The position numbers and the translations under genes are program-made. Source: UCB3 sp964415605 (GTDB lineage: Bacteria; Chloroflexota; Anaerolineae; Epilineales; Epilineaceae). Taken from it: 11,470 bases of DNA. This document shows positions 1 to 6,427 of the stretch, piece after piece; within the stretch, counting starts at the first letter, position 1, and the number at the start of each line of letters is the position of its first letter. The DNA is taken from contig CAYQBA010000150.1 in assembly GCA_964415605.1 (NCBI GenBank), positions 1 through 11,470 on the forward strand, given 5' to 3'. The notes below the pieces were generated by a model, which saw only the letters and a program-made list of their open reading frames with translations, searched no databases and was not told where the DNA came from.

Positions 1-17
1 GTCACAAGATGGTCACG

Positions 18-65
18 CATGCAGCGCAACACCACGCGGCGCCACACCATGCAGCACCACGCGGC
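18..65. repeat. Imperfect short direct repeats (CATGCAGC...CACGCGGC)
   Basis: Two copies of a CATGCAGC ... ACCACGCGGC unit lie at 18-40 and 48-65. They differ mainly by a 5-base indel. A looser similar stretch (GGCATGGCGTGG) follows around 80-92. The composition resembles the GCGCAACACAG-type repeats at 11053-11107. The function is unknown. Short direct repeats in a non-coding region could be binding sites for a replication protein or the transfer motor, but nothing here shows that directly. Confidence 0.45.
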
Positions 66-180
66 ATAGCGCGGCCCGGCATGGCGTGGTGGCGCGCGGC
101 ACGACGCTATCGACAGAGGGCAGCTTTACACCCCGGCGAAGGCCCCACCGCGTAACCCCATGAAGCCCGCATAACCTCAT

Positions 181-270
181 GGACACCCCCCCCGCGCGCG
201 GGTGAACCGTGATCTCCGCCAGCACCGCCAGCGCGATCTCCGACACTCCCCCCCCGCGCGCGGGTGAACC
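181..270 (+). CRISPR. Two CRISPR-like (type I-E-like) repeats flanking one spacer
   Basis: Two 28-bp units at 181-208 and 243-270 share CCCCCCCCGCGCGCGGGTGAACC-type right halves (the last 23 bases are identical) and differ at three positions on the left. The interval at 209-242 is unique sequence of 34 bases, giving a 62-bp period. The palindromic core CCCGCGCGCGGG and the GGGTGAACC end match the form of type I-E repeats, which are about 28 bp with 32-34-bp spacers and end in a GATCC/AACC-like handle. No third repeat is visible at the expected positions on either side, and no cas gene is in the window. It could be a degenerate or minimal array, or structured repeats of another kind. It lies 36 bp beyond the stop of the gene at 307-978. 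Confidence 0.5.
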
Positions 271-306
271 CCTATGGGACGGCGGAACCCCTGTGAGCCC
301 GCGCCC

Positions 307-978
307 CTACGCGTCCGGCGCAAAGTGGCGCCAAAGATCCTCGAGCTCCACACGCCCCGCCTCGACGGCGGCCGGGTCCGGGTCATCGGCCGTCGCGACG
401 GCGTCGTCGGCCCACGTCACCAGGTCCGCCCCGATGTCGCCATACCAGCCGGACACCAGCGCGCCGGCGCCGGCGCCGGTTGTCGCGCGCGCCCATAGGT
501 CAGCCCCACGCCACCACGCGGCCAGCTCCGCCCGCCAGTCGTCGAGCCCGGCGGCCGCCAGGTCGTCGCGCCAGCGGTCCGCCATGCCTTCCCACCAGCC
601 GCCGGTCCCGTCCGAGTCCGGCGCCGCCGGGCCGTTGCCCTTACTCCCATCTTCCCAGCCAAACCGATACGCCACCGCGCACAGCTCCGCCGCAAGGCCC
701 CCGTACCGCTCCGCCGCCCGCGCCAGCACGGCCGCGCGCGACGCTTGCGCCCTATGGGCTTGCAGGACTACGAGCACAGCCCCGAGCACGTCGGCCAGCG
801 CCCGAATCCGATCACCATAGGCCACGTCATGCATGGAATAGGTGAGCCGTGGGCACGCGTCCACCAGCCGCCGAAGTTCGGCCATATCGCCGCCCGCGGC
901 CGCCTGAGCTACCAGCCGGAAGCGTTCGTCGGCCGTCAAGACGCCGTAGTGGCGTTCGATGGCTTTGAGCGTCGTCAT
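307..978 (-). CDS. Conserved-looking hypothetical protein, paralogue of the gene cut by the right edge
   Basis: This is a 223-residue protein that I do not recognise. The start at 978 is an ATG overlapping the stop of the upstream HTH gene as ATGA, so the two are translationally coupled. The N-terminus (about residues 10-60: LTADERFRLV, ...ELRRLVDACPRLTY) is helical and resembles N-termini of hypothetical proteins I associate with phage-type operons; that is a recollection, not a match I could test. The C-terminal third is rich in Trp and Asp (GGWWEGMADRWRDDL; ALVSGWYGDIGADLVTWADDA). No catalytic motif, signal peptide or membrane segment is visible. It is the last gene of the minus-strand run and is followed directly by the repeats at 181-270. 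The partial gene at 11305-11470 encodes a clearly homologous C-terminus, so the gene exists in at least two diverged copies 11 kb apart. Confidence 0.8.
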   Translation of the reverse strand: MTTLKAIERHYGVLTADERFRLVAQAAAGGDMAELRRLVDACPRLTYSMHDVAYGDRIRALADVLGAVLVVLQAHRAQASRAAVLARAAERYGGLAAELCAVAYRFGWEDGSKGNGPAAPDSDGTGGWWEGMADRWRDDLAAAGLDDWRAELAAWWRGADLWARATTGAGAGALVSGWYGDIGADLVTWADDAVATADDPDPAAVEAGRVELEDLWRHFAPDA

Positions 979-1373
979 CCCGTCGGCCGCGCCTTCAAGA
1001 CGGCCTCGAGCGCCGCCAGCCGTTCGGCCAGCTCCGCCCGTTCACCGAAGTCGGCCGCCACCGTCAGAATGGTCCGGGCCGCCCCAAGCGCCACGTGCGG
1101 GTTTTCATCGTCGAGCAACACCCCGAGCCGCGCGACGGCGCGCCCCGCCAGCTCCGCCGTGCCGCTCAGCACGTCGGCTGTGATGCGGGCTCGACAATCG
1201 GCTACCAGCGCCCGAAAGTCGGGATCCCCTAGCCGCCGGCGTATCGTCCGCTCGCTCAGTCCAGCCGCGCGCGCCGCCTCTGGACGCGTCGCCCCGTTGG
1301 CCAGCGCCGCCGCGGCCAGCCCGTCGGCCGCCGGTCGCTTCGGCCCCCGTGTCCCCCGGCCGTTTGTGGCCAT
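975..1373 (-). CDS. Helix-turn-helix DNA-binding protein
   Basis: A 132-residue protein with a helix-turn-helix at about residues 26-50 (GATRPEAARAAGLSERTIRRRL), a basic N-terminus (TNGRGTRGPKRP) and a helical C-terminal half likely used for oligomerisation (ERAELAERLAALEAVL). Similar small HTH proteins with the pattern HTH, then DPDFRALV, then a long helical tail, occur in phages and mobile elements, some annotated as terminase small-subunit-like; that assignment is not certain. The ATG at 1373 is preferred because AAGGGAGGG lies 6 bp upstream. A GTG at 1391 overlapping the previous stop (GTGA) would place this Shine-Dalgarno inside the gene. The stop overlaps the next start by 4 bp. It could regulate the operon or bind the nearby repeats, but this is inference. 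Confidence 0.82.
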   Translation of the reverse strand: MATNGRGTRGPKRPAADGLAAAALANGATRPEAARAAGLSERTIRRRLGDPDFRALVADCRARITADVLSGTAELAGRAVARLGVLLDDENPHVALGAARTILTVAADFGERAELAERLAALEAVLKARPTG

Positions 1374-1387
1374 GCGTTGCCCTCCCT

Positions 1388-2218
1388 TCACGTCATGCCG
1401 CGCACGCCTAGGCGTTCAAGTGCAGCGCGTTCGCTGGCTTCACGGTCAACCACGGCGCGCCACGTTGACGTGTCAAACAAAGGCGCCAGCCCCGCCGCGT
1501 ACAGATCGCGTAGAACATCCGGCGGCAGCGCGTCTATCTCGACTTGCACAAGCCGCCCATGCCGCGCCGTGAAGGCGGCCGCGCGTGAATCTGTCGCCTT
1601 GCCAAGCGCCGGCGGCAGTCGGTATTGTTCAACCTGGTCAGGCGATAACGCCACGCGCAAGACTTCAGAAAACACGCCCACCCGCCCTACAAAGTCCCGT
1701 TGGATATCTTCACCGGACGGGTCAAAGTCCCCACCATACAAGAGCACGGCGGGCCGCCCATCGGCGTTGATCAACTCCGCCACGTCGTCGACGTAGGTCT
1801 GAGACGAATACCCCCGAGGCACCACAATAGGCACGCCGTAGGCACCGAACCAGGTCTGTAACAGTGTGGTCAGCCCGTCTTTTTCAATCCCGAGGATCAC
1901 ATTGAAGGGCTGCCCTTCCGTTCGGTCCCGACGATAGGCGCGCGCCAGCACGGCCAGTGCATCGCCCGGCCCGTCAAACGTGGTCGATCGGTGGATTTCC
2001 CGCGTTCGGTCAACCAGCGCCGGAAAACGGCCAGCACGCCGCGCCCCCGCCGTCCGTTTTGAAAGTTGCCCGTAGTCAGCCTGAGTGTTGCGCAGCGTGC
2101 CATCCGACACCAGCCGATAGAAAAGCTGGCGAAGCGTCACGCCCGTGTCATATGCACCGACGATCGCAGCGGCATGGGCCAAGATCTCCGGCCAGTCCCG
2201 CCGCCCCGTCGTCGTCAT
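1388..2218 (-). CDS. TOPRIM-domain protein resembling topoisomerase VI subunit A (standalone)
   Basis: A 276-residue protein. Residues 108-170 form a TOPRIM-type metal site, with Glu112 in GIEKDG and the Asp-x-Asp pair D164/D166 in YGGDFDPSGEDI, the form typical of Topo VI-A/Spo11. The N-terminal part (residues 28-75: TLRQLFYRLVSDG ... YGQLSKRTAGARRAG ... LVDRTRE) looks like the DNA-binding/CAP region of that superfamily, and Tyr34 is a candidate active-site tyrosine. No ATPase (B) subunit is encoded in the window. Standalone Topo VI-A-like proteins are known from plasmids and phages, and their activity is poorly defined. ATG 2218 overlaps the preceding stop (ATGA); the longer frame to 2362 is the shadow of that gene. 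A role in element replication or topology is inferred from the primase upstream. Confidence 0.82.
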   Translation of the reverse strand: MTTTGRRDWPEILAHAAAIVGAYDTGVTLRQLFYRLVSDGTLRNTQADYGQLSKRTAGARRAGRFPALVDRTREIHRSTTFDGPGDALAVLARAYRRDRTEGQPFNVILGIEKDGLTTLLQTWFGAYGVPIVVPRGYSSQTYVDDVAELINADGRPAVLLYGGDFDPSGEDIQRDFVGRVGVFSEVLRVALSPDQVEQYRLPPALGKATDSRAAAFTARHGRLVQVEIDALPPDVLRDLYAAGLAPLFDTSTWRAVVDREASERAALERLGVRGMT

Positions 2219-2538
2219 GCCGCGCGCCGCCCGAGGTCCGGGCCGGCCGTGTCGATCACCAGCTCGCCGGCGTCGAGCACCGCCGGCCAGCGCCCGAGCA
2301 TCCGGGCCGGCAGGCTCAGCCGCGCCGAACATGCCAGGGCAGCGCGCCCGCGGCCGCGCCACGTCGGCCGGCAGCCGGGCGCCGGCGTCACAACCAGGGC
2401 CGCGCCGTCGAGCTGGACGTCAACGGACGTTGGCCAGCCGATGGCTTCCGCCGCGGCGGCGTCGAGCTCGACACGAACGGTCAGCGGCAGCGGGTCACGC
2501 GCAACGCGGACCATGCCCGCCGGCGTCATGGCCTTCAC
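2215..2538 (-). CDS. Hypothetical protein, beta-rich, in replication operon
   Basis: About 107 residues, not recognised. The sequence alternates predicted beta strands (TVRVELDAAAAEAIGW, SVDVQLDGAALVVTPAPG, ARLSLPARMLGRW, GELVIDTAG) with no cysteine pairs or catalytic motif, suggesting a small beta-barrel-like fold. The frame is open to 2667. The GTG at 2538 is chosen because it overlaps the stop of the zinc-ribbon gene as GTGA, the same coupling used at most junctions here. ATG 2529 is an alternative. The stop overlaps the start of the TOPRIM gene. Its place between Prim-Pol/zinc ribbon and a topoisomerase-like protein suggests an accessory replication role, which is inference only. Confidence 0.62.
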   Translation of the reverse strand: MKAMTPAGMVRVARDPLPLTVRVELDAAAAEAIGWPTSVDVQLDGAALVVTPAPGCRPTWRGRGRAALACSARLSLPARMLGRWPAVLDAGELVIDTAGPDLGRRAA

Positions 2539-2750
2539 GTGGCACCGCCCGAGGTTCGAGATCGACGCGCGCGCCACCATGCGGCCGGCATGTCGATCTG
2601 ACCCCGAAGGGCAGCGCCAGGCCCGGCCATCGGCGAACGCCAGCGCCGCCGATGGCACCACCAGCACGTTGTTTCGTCGGCGTGCATCACTCCGCCGCAG
2701 TAAGCGCAGGCGCCGGCGTCGCCGGCGTCGAGCTGCTTGGGCGGCGTCAA
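2535..2750 (-). CDS. Small zinc-ribbon protein
   Basis: A 71-residue protein with two CxxC knuckles, C15-x2-C18 (CAYCGG) and C29-x2-C32 (CWWCHRRRW), followed by a basic Trp/Arg-rich tail. This is a treble-clef or zinc-ribbon pattern typical of small nucleic-acid-binding proteins. There is no ATG before the first cysteine. The TTG at 2750 overlaps the Prim-Pol stop as TTGA, matching the coupling pattern of the operon, so I take it as the start. No obvious Shine-Dalgarno is seen, which fits termination-reinitiation. It could serve as an accessory to the primase, which itself has no zinc-binding motif. The partner is inferred from position only. Confidence 0.58.
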   Translation of the reverse strand: MTPPKQLDAGDAGACAYCGGVMHADETTCWWCHRRRWRSPMAGPGAALRGQIDMPAAWWRARRSRTSGGAT

Positions 2751-4510
2751 GATGGCACCGCCGACACTACCGCGCCGTGTTCCTTTGCGAAGCGGTCGAT
2801 CCGAAGGCCAAAGGATTGTTCGCCCCTCGCCGGCGTCGGCCGCCCCGCCCACGCCCGAAGCGCCGCCCATGCGGCTTGTGCCGCGCGCCAGCGCTTGTCG
2901 AGCGTCGCGCGCCCCCATTCGGTCACCCGCGCGATAGCCTGACCAGCATCCGCCGCCAGGGTCCACAGGCCACGCGGCCGCCCGCCCGTTGCCTCTTCGG
3001 TCCGGTTGAGCACCCCGCGCGCATGGAAGTAGGTCAGGTGATCCGCTATGGTCCGGCGCGCCATGCCGAGCACGCCGGCAAGGGCCACAACGGTGATAGA
3101 GCGCCCGGCGTCGTGCTCGCGCCTGAGCACGTCGTACGTCCGCCAGCGCGTCGAGAGATAGGCCACACCGTCGCTTGCATGCTTGCCGAACCCAACACGC
3201 AAGGCGACAGAGCTTTTGGCGGAGGGTGATACACGCCCCGTAGGGGCGCCCATGCCCTGGAATGTGTCACCGTCGCCAAAAGGTCGCGCCAGTCTGTAAC
3301 CCGTCGCCTTGCGCGTGCCTTCCATGAGGTCGAGGTCGGGCGGCGATGCGACTTCCCAGAGCCCGACCTCGACCATATGGCGCGCGCCCCGCGCCGCCGA
3401 CGTCGGCGACACTCCGGCCCGTTGGGCGAGAACGCGGGTTCCGATCGTGAAGGCGCCGTCACCGTCCGCCGTGTCCGCCGCGACTTCGGCAAGGCGCCGG
3501 TCACGTTCGCGCGCCGCGGGATGCTTGACGTGCTCGACAATGAACGCATCGGCTGAAGCGAACCAGCCGGCCCACGGCGCCGGCGTTGCTTCCGTCGTCG
3601 GGTTGTCGCCTTGGATCCAAGGCGCGCGCGACGGCCGCGGCACGTATGGGTTCCTCTGTCCGCGTTCCCATGCGCCGGCGACGGTCCGCCGGACTTCCGC
3701 CAGCGACAGCCCCGACGCCAGCCCGGCCAGCTCGAGGGCCGCGCGGGCTTCGCCTTCAATGCCGGGCGCCAGGTGAGCCCGTCGAGCGGTTCGGAAGGTG
3801 GCAAGGTTCAGCCGATCGTTGCGGCCGCCCTGGATGGTCTGCTCGACGTCCGCGCACTCCGCCCCAATGAACGCGCGCAAGTCGTCAGCATCGGCGCCGA
3901 TGCGTAACTCGACGCGCGGGCCCGAGCTGGCGCGCCCCACCGCCCCGCCGCCCGAGGTTGGCGGGTTCGTGATGACAGAGGCGACTATCGGCGGCAGCTC
4001 CGTCGGCGGCGGCACGTGTCCGGCCCATAGGATGATGTAGCCCTTCCCGAGGATGTCAACGGGCAGGGCCCCGGCCTTGATCGTCCGCTTCGCCGGCATA
4101 CCATCGGGCCGGCCGTAGAACGCGTGGCGGCCGCCTGAGCGCGATAGCACCACGTGAGGGCCGGTAAAGCACGGTGCGAACGGGCCGGCGTCGGTCGGGT
4201 CCAGCGCGTCGAGGTCGAGCGCCACCAGCCGGGAGGGCTTGAGCGCGACGCCGAACACGGCGCCGCGCCGCGCGAAGCGCCGGACGTCGGCCGGCGTCAT
4301 GTTCCGGCGCCCGTCGATATACGCCTGAGCGGCCACCTTCGGCGCCTTGGTTGCCGGGTCAACCGGCAGGATGGTCAGACCGCGCGCCAACGCGTCGAGA
4401 GCGCCGGCCTCGATGGTTGGCGGGTCCGGCAAAACGAACGCGGCGGCCGCGGTTGGGTCCGGCGTCGGGTTGACGGCCGGCTCTGCATTATGTATACTTG
4501 CGGGTGTCAT
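2747..4510 (-). CDS. Bifunctional DNA primase/polymerase (Prim-Pol) family replication protein
   Basis: A 587-residue protein. The N-terminal Prim-Pol domain (about residues 30-170) shows the family motifs: DxD metal ligands D99/D101 in LVALDLDALD, the SGGRH motif with H129, and D152 in VDILGKGYIILWAG. Such enzymes make primers and extend them, and they serve as replication initiators of plasmids and AICE-type elements. The C-terminal half lacks a helicase domain but has two winged-helix-like segments (TRVLAQRAGVSPTSAARGARHMVEVGL, and VVALAGVLGMARRTIADHLTYFHARGVL), plausibly for origin recognition. ATG 4510 is chosen because the further upstream frame runs through a leader hairpin. GAAAGG lies about 14 bp upstream, a long spacing. 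Its stop couples to the zinc-ribbon gene. A separate host or element helicase would be needed. Confidence 0.87.
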   Translation of the reverse strand: MTPASIHNAEPAVNPTPDPTAAAAFVLPDPPTIEAGALDALARGLTILPVDPATKAPKVAAQAYIDGRRNMTPADVRRFARRGAVFGVALKPSRLVALDLDALDPTDAGPFAPCFTGPHVVLSRSGGRHAFYGRPDGMPAKRTIKAGALPVDILGKGYIILWAGHVPPPTELPPIVASVITNPPTSGGGAVGRASSGPRVELRIGADADDLRAFIGAECADVEQTIQGGRNDRLNLATFRTARRAHLAPGIEGEARAALELAGLASGLSLAEVRRTVAGAWERGQRNPYVPRPSRAPWIQGDNPTTEATPAPWAGWFASADAFIVEHVKHPAARERDRRLAEVAADTADGDGAFTIGTRVLAQRAGVSPTSAARGARHMVEVGLWEVASPPDLDLMEGTRKATGYRLARPFGDGDTFQGMGAPTGRVSPSAKSSVALRVGFGKHASDGVAYLSTRWRTYDVLRREHDAGRSITVVALAGVLGMARRTIADHLTYFHARGVLNRTEEATGGRPRGLWTLAADAGQAIARVTEWGRATLDKRWRAAQAAWAALRAWAGRPTPARGEQSFGLRIDRFAKEHGAVVSAVPS

Positions 4511-4534
4511 TGGTAGATCACGTGCCTTTCGAGT

Positions 4535-4560
4535 AGGCCGCCTTCGGGCGGCCTTTCTCG
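4535..4560 (+). terminator. UUCG-loop hairpin in Prim-Pol leader; terminator-like on plus strand
   Basis: AGGCCGCC-TTCG-GGCGGCCT forms a perfect 8-bp stem with a stable TTCG tetraloop, flanked by an outer CGAG/CTCG pairing (4530-4533 with 4557-4560). It is followed on the plus strand by TTTCTCGTT, a modest T-tract. On the minus strand the same hairpin sits in the 5' leader of the Prim-Pol mRNA, 25 bp before the start codon. It may stop plus-strand antisense transcripts or act as a leader structure. No plus-strand gene ends here. Confidence 0.4.
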
Positions 4561-4564
4561 TTCG

Positions 4565-4582
4565 CACGTGGTCTGCCACGTG
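4565..4582. promoter_or_regulatory. 18-bp inverted repeat, candidate operator upstream of Prim-Pol
   Basis: CACGTGG-TCTG-CCACGTG is a perfect inverted repeat with 7-bp arms, 55 bp upstream of the Prim-Pol start. Its CACGTG half-site recurs at 4519-4524 and 4713-4718 in the same leader. A dimeric regulator, perhaps one of the element's HTH or RHH proteins, could bind here. This is inferred from symmetry alone. Confidence 0.4.
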
Positions 4583-4781
4583 TAAAAGGGATGCGGGGGT
4601 GTCAAACTGCAAGCATGCTAGCGGTTGCCCAAACTAGAACGGCTGCACTACAATCCCCGCGTCCGTAAAGGACGCCCCGCCTTGTACGTGGCCTTCCCCG
4701 CCAAGAGAACACCACGTGCAAGAGCGTAGACAGACGGCTGTTAAGGTCCGCGTCAGCCCGCCGGCTGAACGGTCCGCATGG

Positions 4782-4805
4782 CGCCGACGGGTCAACCCGT
4801 CGGCG
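4782..4805 (-). terminator. Stem-loop just after xis-like gene, weak terminator candidate
   Basis: CGCCGACGGG-TCAA-CCCGTCGGCG is a perfect 10-bp stem with a 4-base loop, starting 10 bp after the stop codon of the xis-like gene. There is no U-tract on the minus strand, so intrinsic termination would be weak. It may instead protect the 3' end or attenuate readthrough into the Prim-Pol gene. Confidence 0.35.
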
Positions 4806-4814
4806 TTCGTGCTT

Positions 4815-5027
4815 CTAGGCGGCGCGCTTCACGTCAGCGGCCCACGGCTCGACGGCGCGCCGCAGCACAAGCCGGCCGACGCCACCGGGCCCGCGCGCGC
4901 CGTCGAGCCGTCCGGCGTCAACCGCCCGCCGAACCGTCGCCGGATGCAATCCCGCAAGCCGCGCCGCTTGTGTGACAGAGACGAACCGCGTCAAGAGCTC
5001 GCCAAGTCGTTGTGTATCGTCGCTCAT
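4815..5027 (-). CDS. Small helix-turn-helix protein, excisionase (Xis)-like
   Basis: A 70-residue protein with a MerR/excisionase-type HTH at about residues 16-45 (VTQAARLAGLHPATVRRAVDAGRL), followed by a wing (GPGGVGRLVLRRAVEPW). This layout is typical of the excisionase family, small DNA-bending factors that help a tyrosine integrase remove an element. ATG 5027 is preferred because GGGGAGG lies about 10 bp upstream. The longer frame to 5189 would place that site and the promoter inside the gene. It has its own promoter (5077-5105) and lies 155 bp beyond the integrase gene on the same strand. It could alternatively be a transcriptional regulator of its own promoter. Confidence 0.8.
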   Translation of the reverse strand: MSDDTQRLGELLTRFVSVTQAARLAGLHPATVRRAVDAGRLDGARGPGGVGRLVLRRAVEPWAADVKRAA

Positions 5028-5076
5028 GCGATGCGTACCCTCCCCGTAGAACATCCTTTCGGATCCACGCTCAGCA

Positions 5077-5105
5077 ACCATACTTGCGCGCCGCGCGACA
5101 GTCAA
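5077..5105 (-). promoter_or_regulatory. Sigma70-type promoter for the xis-like gene
   Basis: On the minus strand, TTGACT (5100-5105) and TATGGT (5077-5082) are separated by exactly 17 bp, close to consensus in otherwise GC-rich DNA. It lies 50 bp upstream of the start at 5027. One copy of the direct repeat at 5107-5125 abuts the -35 box, so a bound protein would be placed to activate or block RNA polymerase. Confidence 0.68.
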
Positions 5106-5106
5106 G

Positions 5107-5159
5107 CCAACGCTGCATGTAGTGGTTTGAAGAGCTCGCGCCAACACTGCATGTAGTGG
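5107..5159. repeat. Pair of 19-bp direct repeats upstream of xis promoter
   Basis: CCAACGCTGCATGTAGTGG (5107-5125) and CCAACACTGCATGTAGTGG (5141-5159) differ at one base and are spaced 34 bp start to start, slightly over three helical turns. Each contains a near-palindrome (CACTGCATGTAGTG, one mismatched pair in the second copy). They sit between the integrase stop and the xis promoter. They could be arm-type integrase or Xis sites, part of attP, or operators for a dimeric regulator. Confidence 0.65.
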
Positions 5160-5182
5160 GCTCCAGCGGCGCCGCCGCCCCT

Positions 5183-6130
5183 TCACCACGTCACAAGATC
5201 TTCCGGCGCCGATGCGTATCTGTCGAGCTCATGCAGATAGCGTTCCGTCGTCGCAAGGTTGGCATGGCGCGCCAGCGCTTGCGCCTGCCTGAGCGTCCCC
5301 CCGCCGGTCAGCACTCGCGTAACGGCGGCATGCCTCAGACTGTGCGCCGTCACCCGTCGGCCGGCGCCGGCCTCGATGCCAGCCTGGCGCATGCGGCCCG
5401 CGATGATTGCCCGGACCGTCCGGCGCGCCAGCCGGCCGCCGCCCGGCCCGGCGGGGCCGCCCAACGCGGTCAAGAGCGGCCCGGCGTCCGCGGGGCCGGG
5501 CCGGACGTCCAGCCATCGCCGGACGGCGCGCCAGCACGCGTCCGTCAGCACGCCCGGCGTCGGCGCGCCGGCCGCGCCCTTGCCCTTGATCCACAGAACG
5601 CGCCGGCCCTGATACGTCCCCACGTCGCCCACGTCGGCGCGGACAACCTCGACGGTGCGAAGGGCCGCGTAGCTCATGAGCGCGAGCGCGGCGCCGTCAC
5701 GGGCGCCCACGGGCCGCGTGTCGGCCTCGCACACGTCGAGCATGGCGCGCACTTCCGCCGGCGTGAACGCGTCCCGCTTGTGCATTGACCCCACGCGGGC
5801 CGATCGCATGCCCGCCGTCGGGTCCGCGTCTAGGTGGCCTTCGCGCACGGCCCACCGCATGAACGAACGCACGGCCGATAGGTGAACGTTCCGCGTTGCA
5901 GGCGCCCCCCCGACACTCGCCAGCCATGCACGGACGTCGGCGGCCGTCACCGGCCCGGCGCCGCGGCTTTCGTGCCACGTGACGAACCGCCCCGCCGCGC
6001 GGCCATAGGTGGCCCGCGTGTCCGGCGTCGTGCCGTCGAGATCCTCGAGCCAAGCCTCGAGCACCGCGCCGATGTCCGCGCGTGGCGCCAGGGCAGCCCG
6101 AGGTTCGATCACCACTAGGTCAGCGTTCAC
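5183..6130 (-). CDS. int: Tyrosine recombinase / phage-type integrase
   Basis: A full-length 315-residue protein. Residues about 20-105 form the SAM-like core-binding domain (AWLEDLDGTTPDTRATYGRAAGRFVTW ... FMRWAVREGHL). The catalytic domain holds R158 (SYAALRTVEV), K182/K184 (IKGKG), H263-x2-R266-H267 (HSLRH), H289 (ARHAN) and the nucleophile Y298 (TTERYLH). All catalytic positions are intact, so activity is expected. It would cut and rejoin DNA between attP and an attachment site. The start is GTG 6130, overlapping the stop of the upstream LPD29-like gene as GTGA. There is no tRNA gene next to it. Unusually for an integrated element, genes continue on both sides of int. The symbol is a functional name only. 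Confidence 0.92.
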   Translation of the reverse strand: MNADLVVIEPRAALAPRADIGAVLEAWLEDLDGTTPDTRATYGRAAGRFVTWHESRGAGPVTAADVRAWLASVGGAPATRNVHLSAVRSFMRWAVREGHLDADPTAGMRSARVGSMHKRDAFTPAEVRAMLDVCEADTRPVGARDGAALALMSYAALRTVEVVRADVGDVGTYQGRRVLWIKGKGAAGAPTPGVLTDACWRAVRRWLDVRPGPADAGPLLTALGGPAGPGGGRLARRTVRAIIAGRMRQAGIEAGAGRRVTAHSLRHAAVTRVLTGGGTLRQAQALARHANLATTERYLHELDRYASAPEDLVTW

Positions 6131-6408
6131 GAGCTCACCGTATGGACAAGCACAACACCGGTCAGACCAAGGTGAGCCGAGCCGAGCGGGCGGATCTCAG
6201 TAGCCGGAAAGCTCCCCGCGATTTTCATGGCGCCCGGCACGTTCCGCACAACGGTATCGACATCGTCAATGCCCGGCCCGTCGTGCCATTGAACCAGCAC
6301 GCCGTTAGAATGAAACGCCCGAACGACCCAACGCGCATCCGGCCAGCGTTGCCGCAGTTCGGCCTTGATTGCAGCTCCCACCCGTTTTGTTATGACAATC
6401 TCTTGCAT
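6127..6408 (-). CDS. LPD29-like small protein
   Basis: A 93-residue protein. Residues about 10-62 (VGAAIKAELRQRWPDARWVV ... GVLVQWHDGPGIDDV) fit the pattern I associate with the large polyvalent protein associated domain 29: K-x-L-x-x-x-(F/W)P, then V-x-W-x-DGP, then a helix. That domain is found alone or fused in phage and conjugative-element proteins, and its function is unknown. ATG 6408 has AAGGGG 7 bp upstream. The stop overlaps the integrase start by 4 bp, so the two are made together. Recognition is by motif, without a profile search. Confidence 0.72.
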   Translation of the reverse strand: MQEIVITKRVGAAIKAELRQRWPDARWVVRAFHSNGVLVQWHDGPGIDDVDTVVRNVPGAMKIAGSFPATEIRPLGSAHLGLTGVVLVHTVSS

Positions 6409-6427
6409 CGTGCGCCCCTTGTCCGGT

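Larger units (their letters stand above)
1..306. other. Non-coding region left of the gene cluster
   Basis: No convincing gene is seen in this 306-bp stretch. It holds short GC-rich imperfect direct repeats (18-65), a C-rich stretch of no recognisable function (about 120-180) and two CRISPR-like repeats (181-208 and 243-270). Open frames crossing it translate the repeats into an HPRAGG motif, a common artefact of CRISPR-type repeats rather than a protein signature. The region lies downstream of the stop codon at 307 of the last minus-strand gene. Its layout (GCGCAACAC-like low-complexity DNA, then GC-rich repeats, then the end of a minus-strand gene) mirrors 11041-11305. Confidence 0.6.
4511..4814. 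other. Structured leader between xis-like gene and Prim-Pol gene
   Basis: There is no gene in these 304 bp. On the minus strand the region starts with a 10-bp-stem hairpin (4782-4805) just after the xis stop, followed by another small hairpin (4752-4768). It then has a TTGACA at 4600-4605 without a good -10, an 18-bp CACGTGG/CCACGTG inverted repeat (4565-4582) and a TTCG-loop hairpin (4535-4554) shortly before the Prim-Pol start. CACGTG also occurs at 4519-4524 and 4713-4718. The density of dyads suggests regulation of the replication gene, or part of an origin, but I cannot point to a clear promoter. Confidence 0.55.

Noticed and set aside
1..10. GTCACAAGAT at the window start matching the end of the integrase gene (about 5190-5199)
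   Set aside because: Only ten bases match and the following sequence differs, so chance is sufficient.
13..386. Minus-strand open frames with HPRAGG motifs
   Set aside because: These are translations of the GC-rich repeats at 181-270. The HPRAGG motif arises from CRISPR-type repeat DNA, and there are no ribosome sites or homologous flanks.
745..1572. Plus-strand open frame of 275 codons
   Set aside because: It is antisense to three coupled minus-strand genes, with biased composition and no motif.
2066..3229. Long plus-strand open frame opposite the TOPRIM, zinc-ribbon and Prim-Pol genes
   Set aside because: It is Arg/Pro/Ala-rich, typical of the antisense frame of high-GC genes. It has no recognisable domain and conflicts with several well-supported minus-strand genes.
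4600..4605. TTGACA on the minus strand as a Prim-Pol promoter
   Set aside because: There is no acceptable -10 at 16-18 bp spacing, so it is not listed as a promoter.
4511..4612. N-terminal extension of the Prim-Pol frame
   Set aside because: It runs through a hairpin and an inverted repeat in a leader and shows no homology-like sequence. ATG 4510 is the simpler start.
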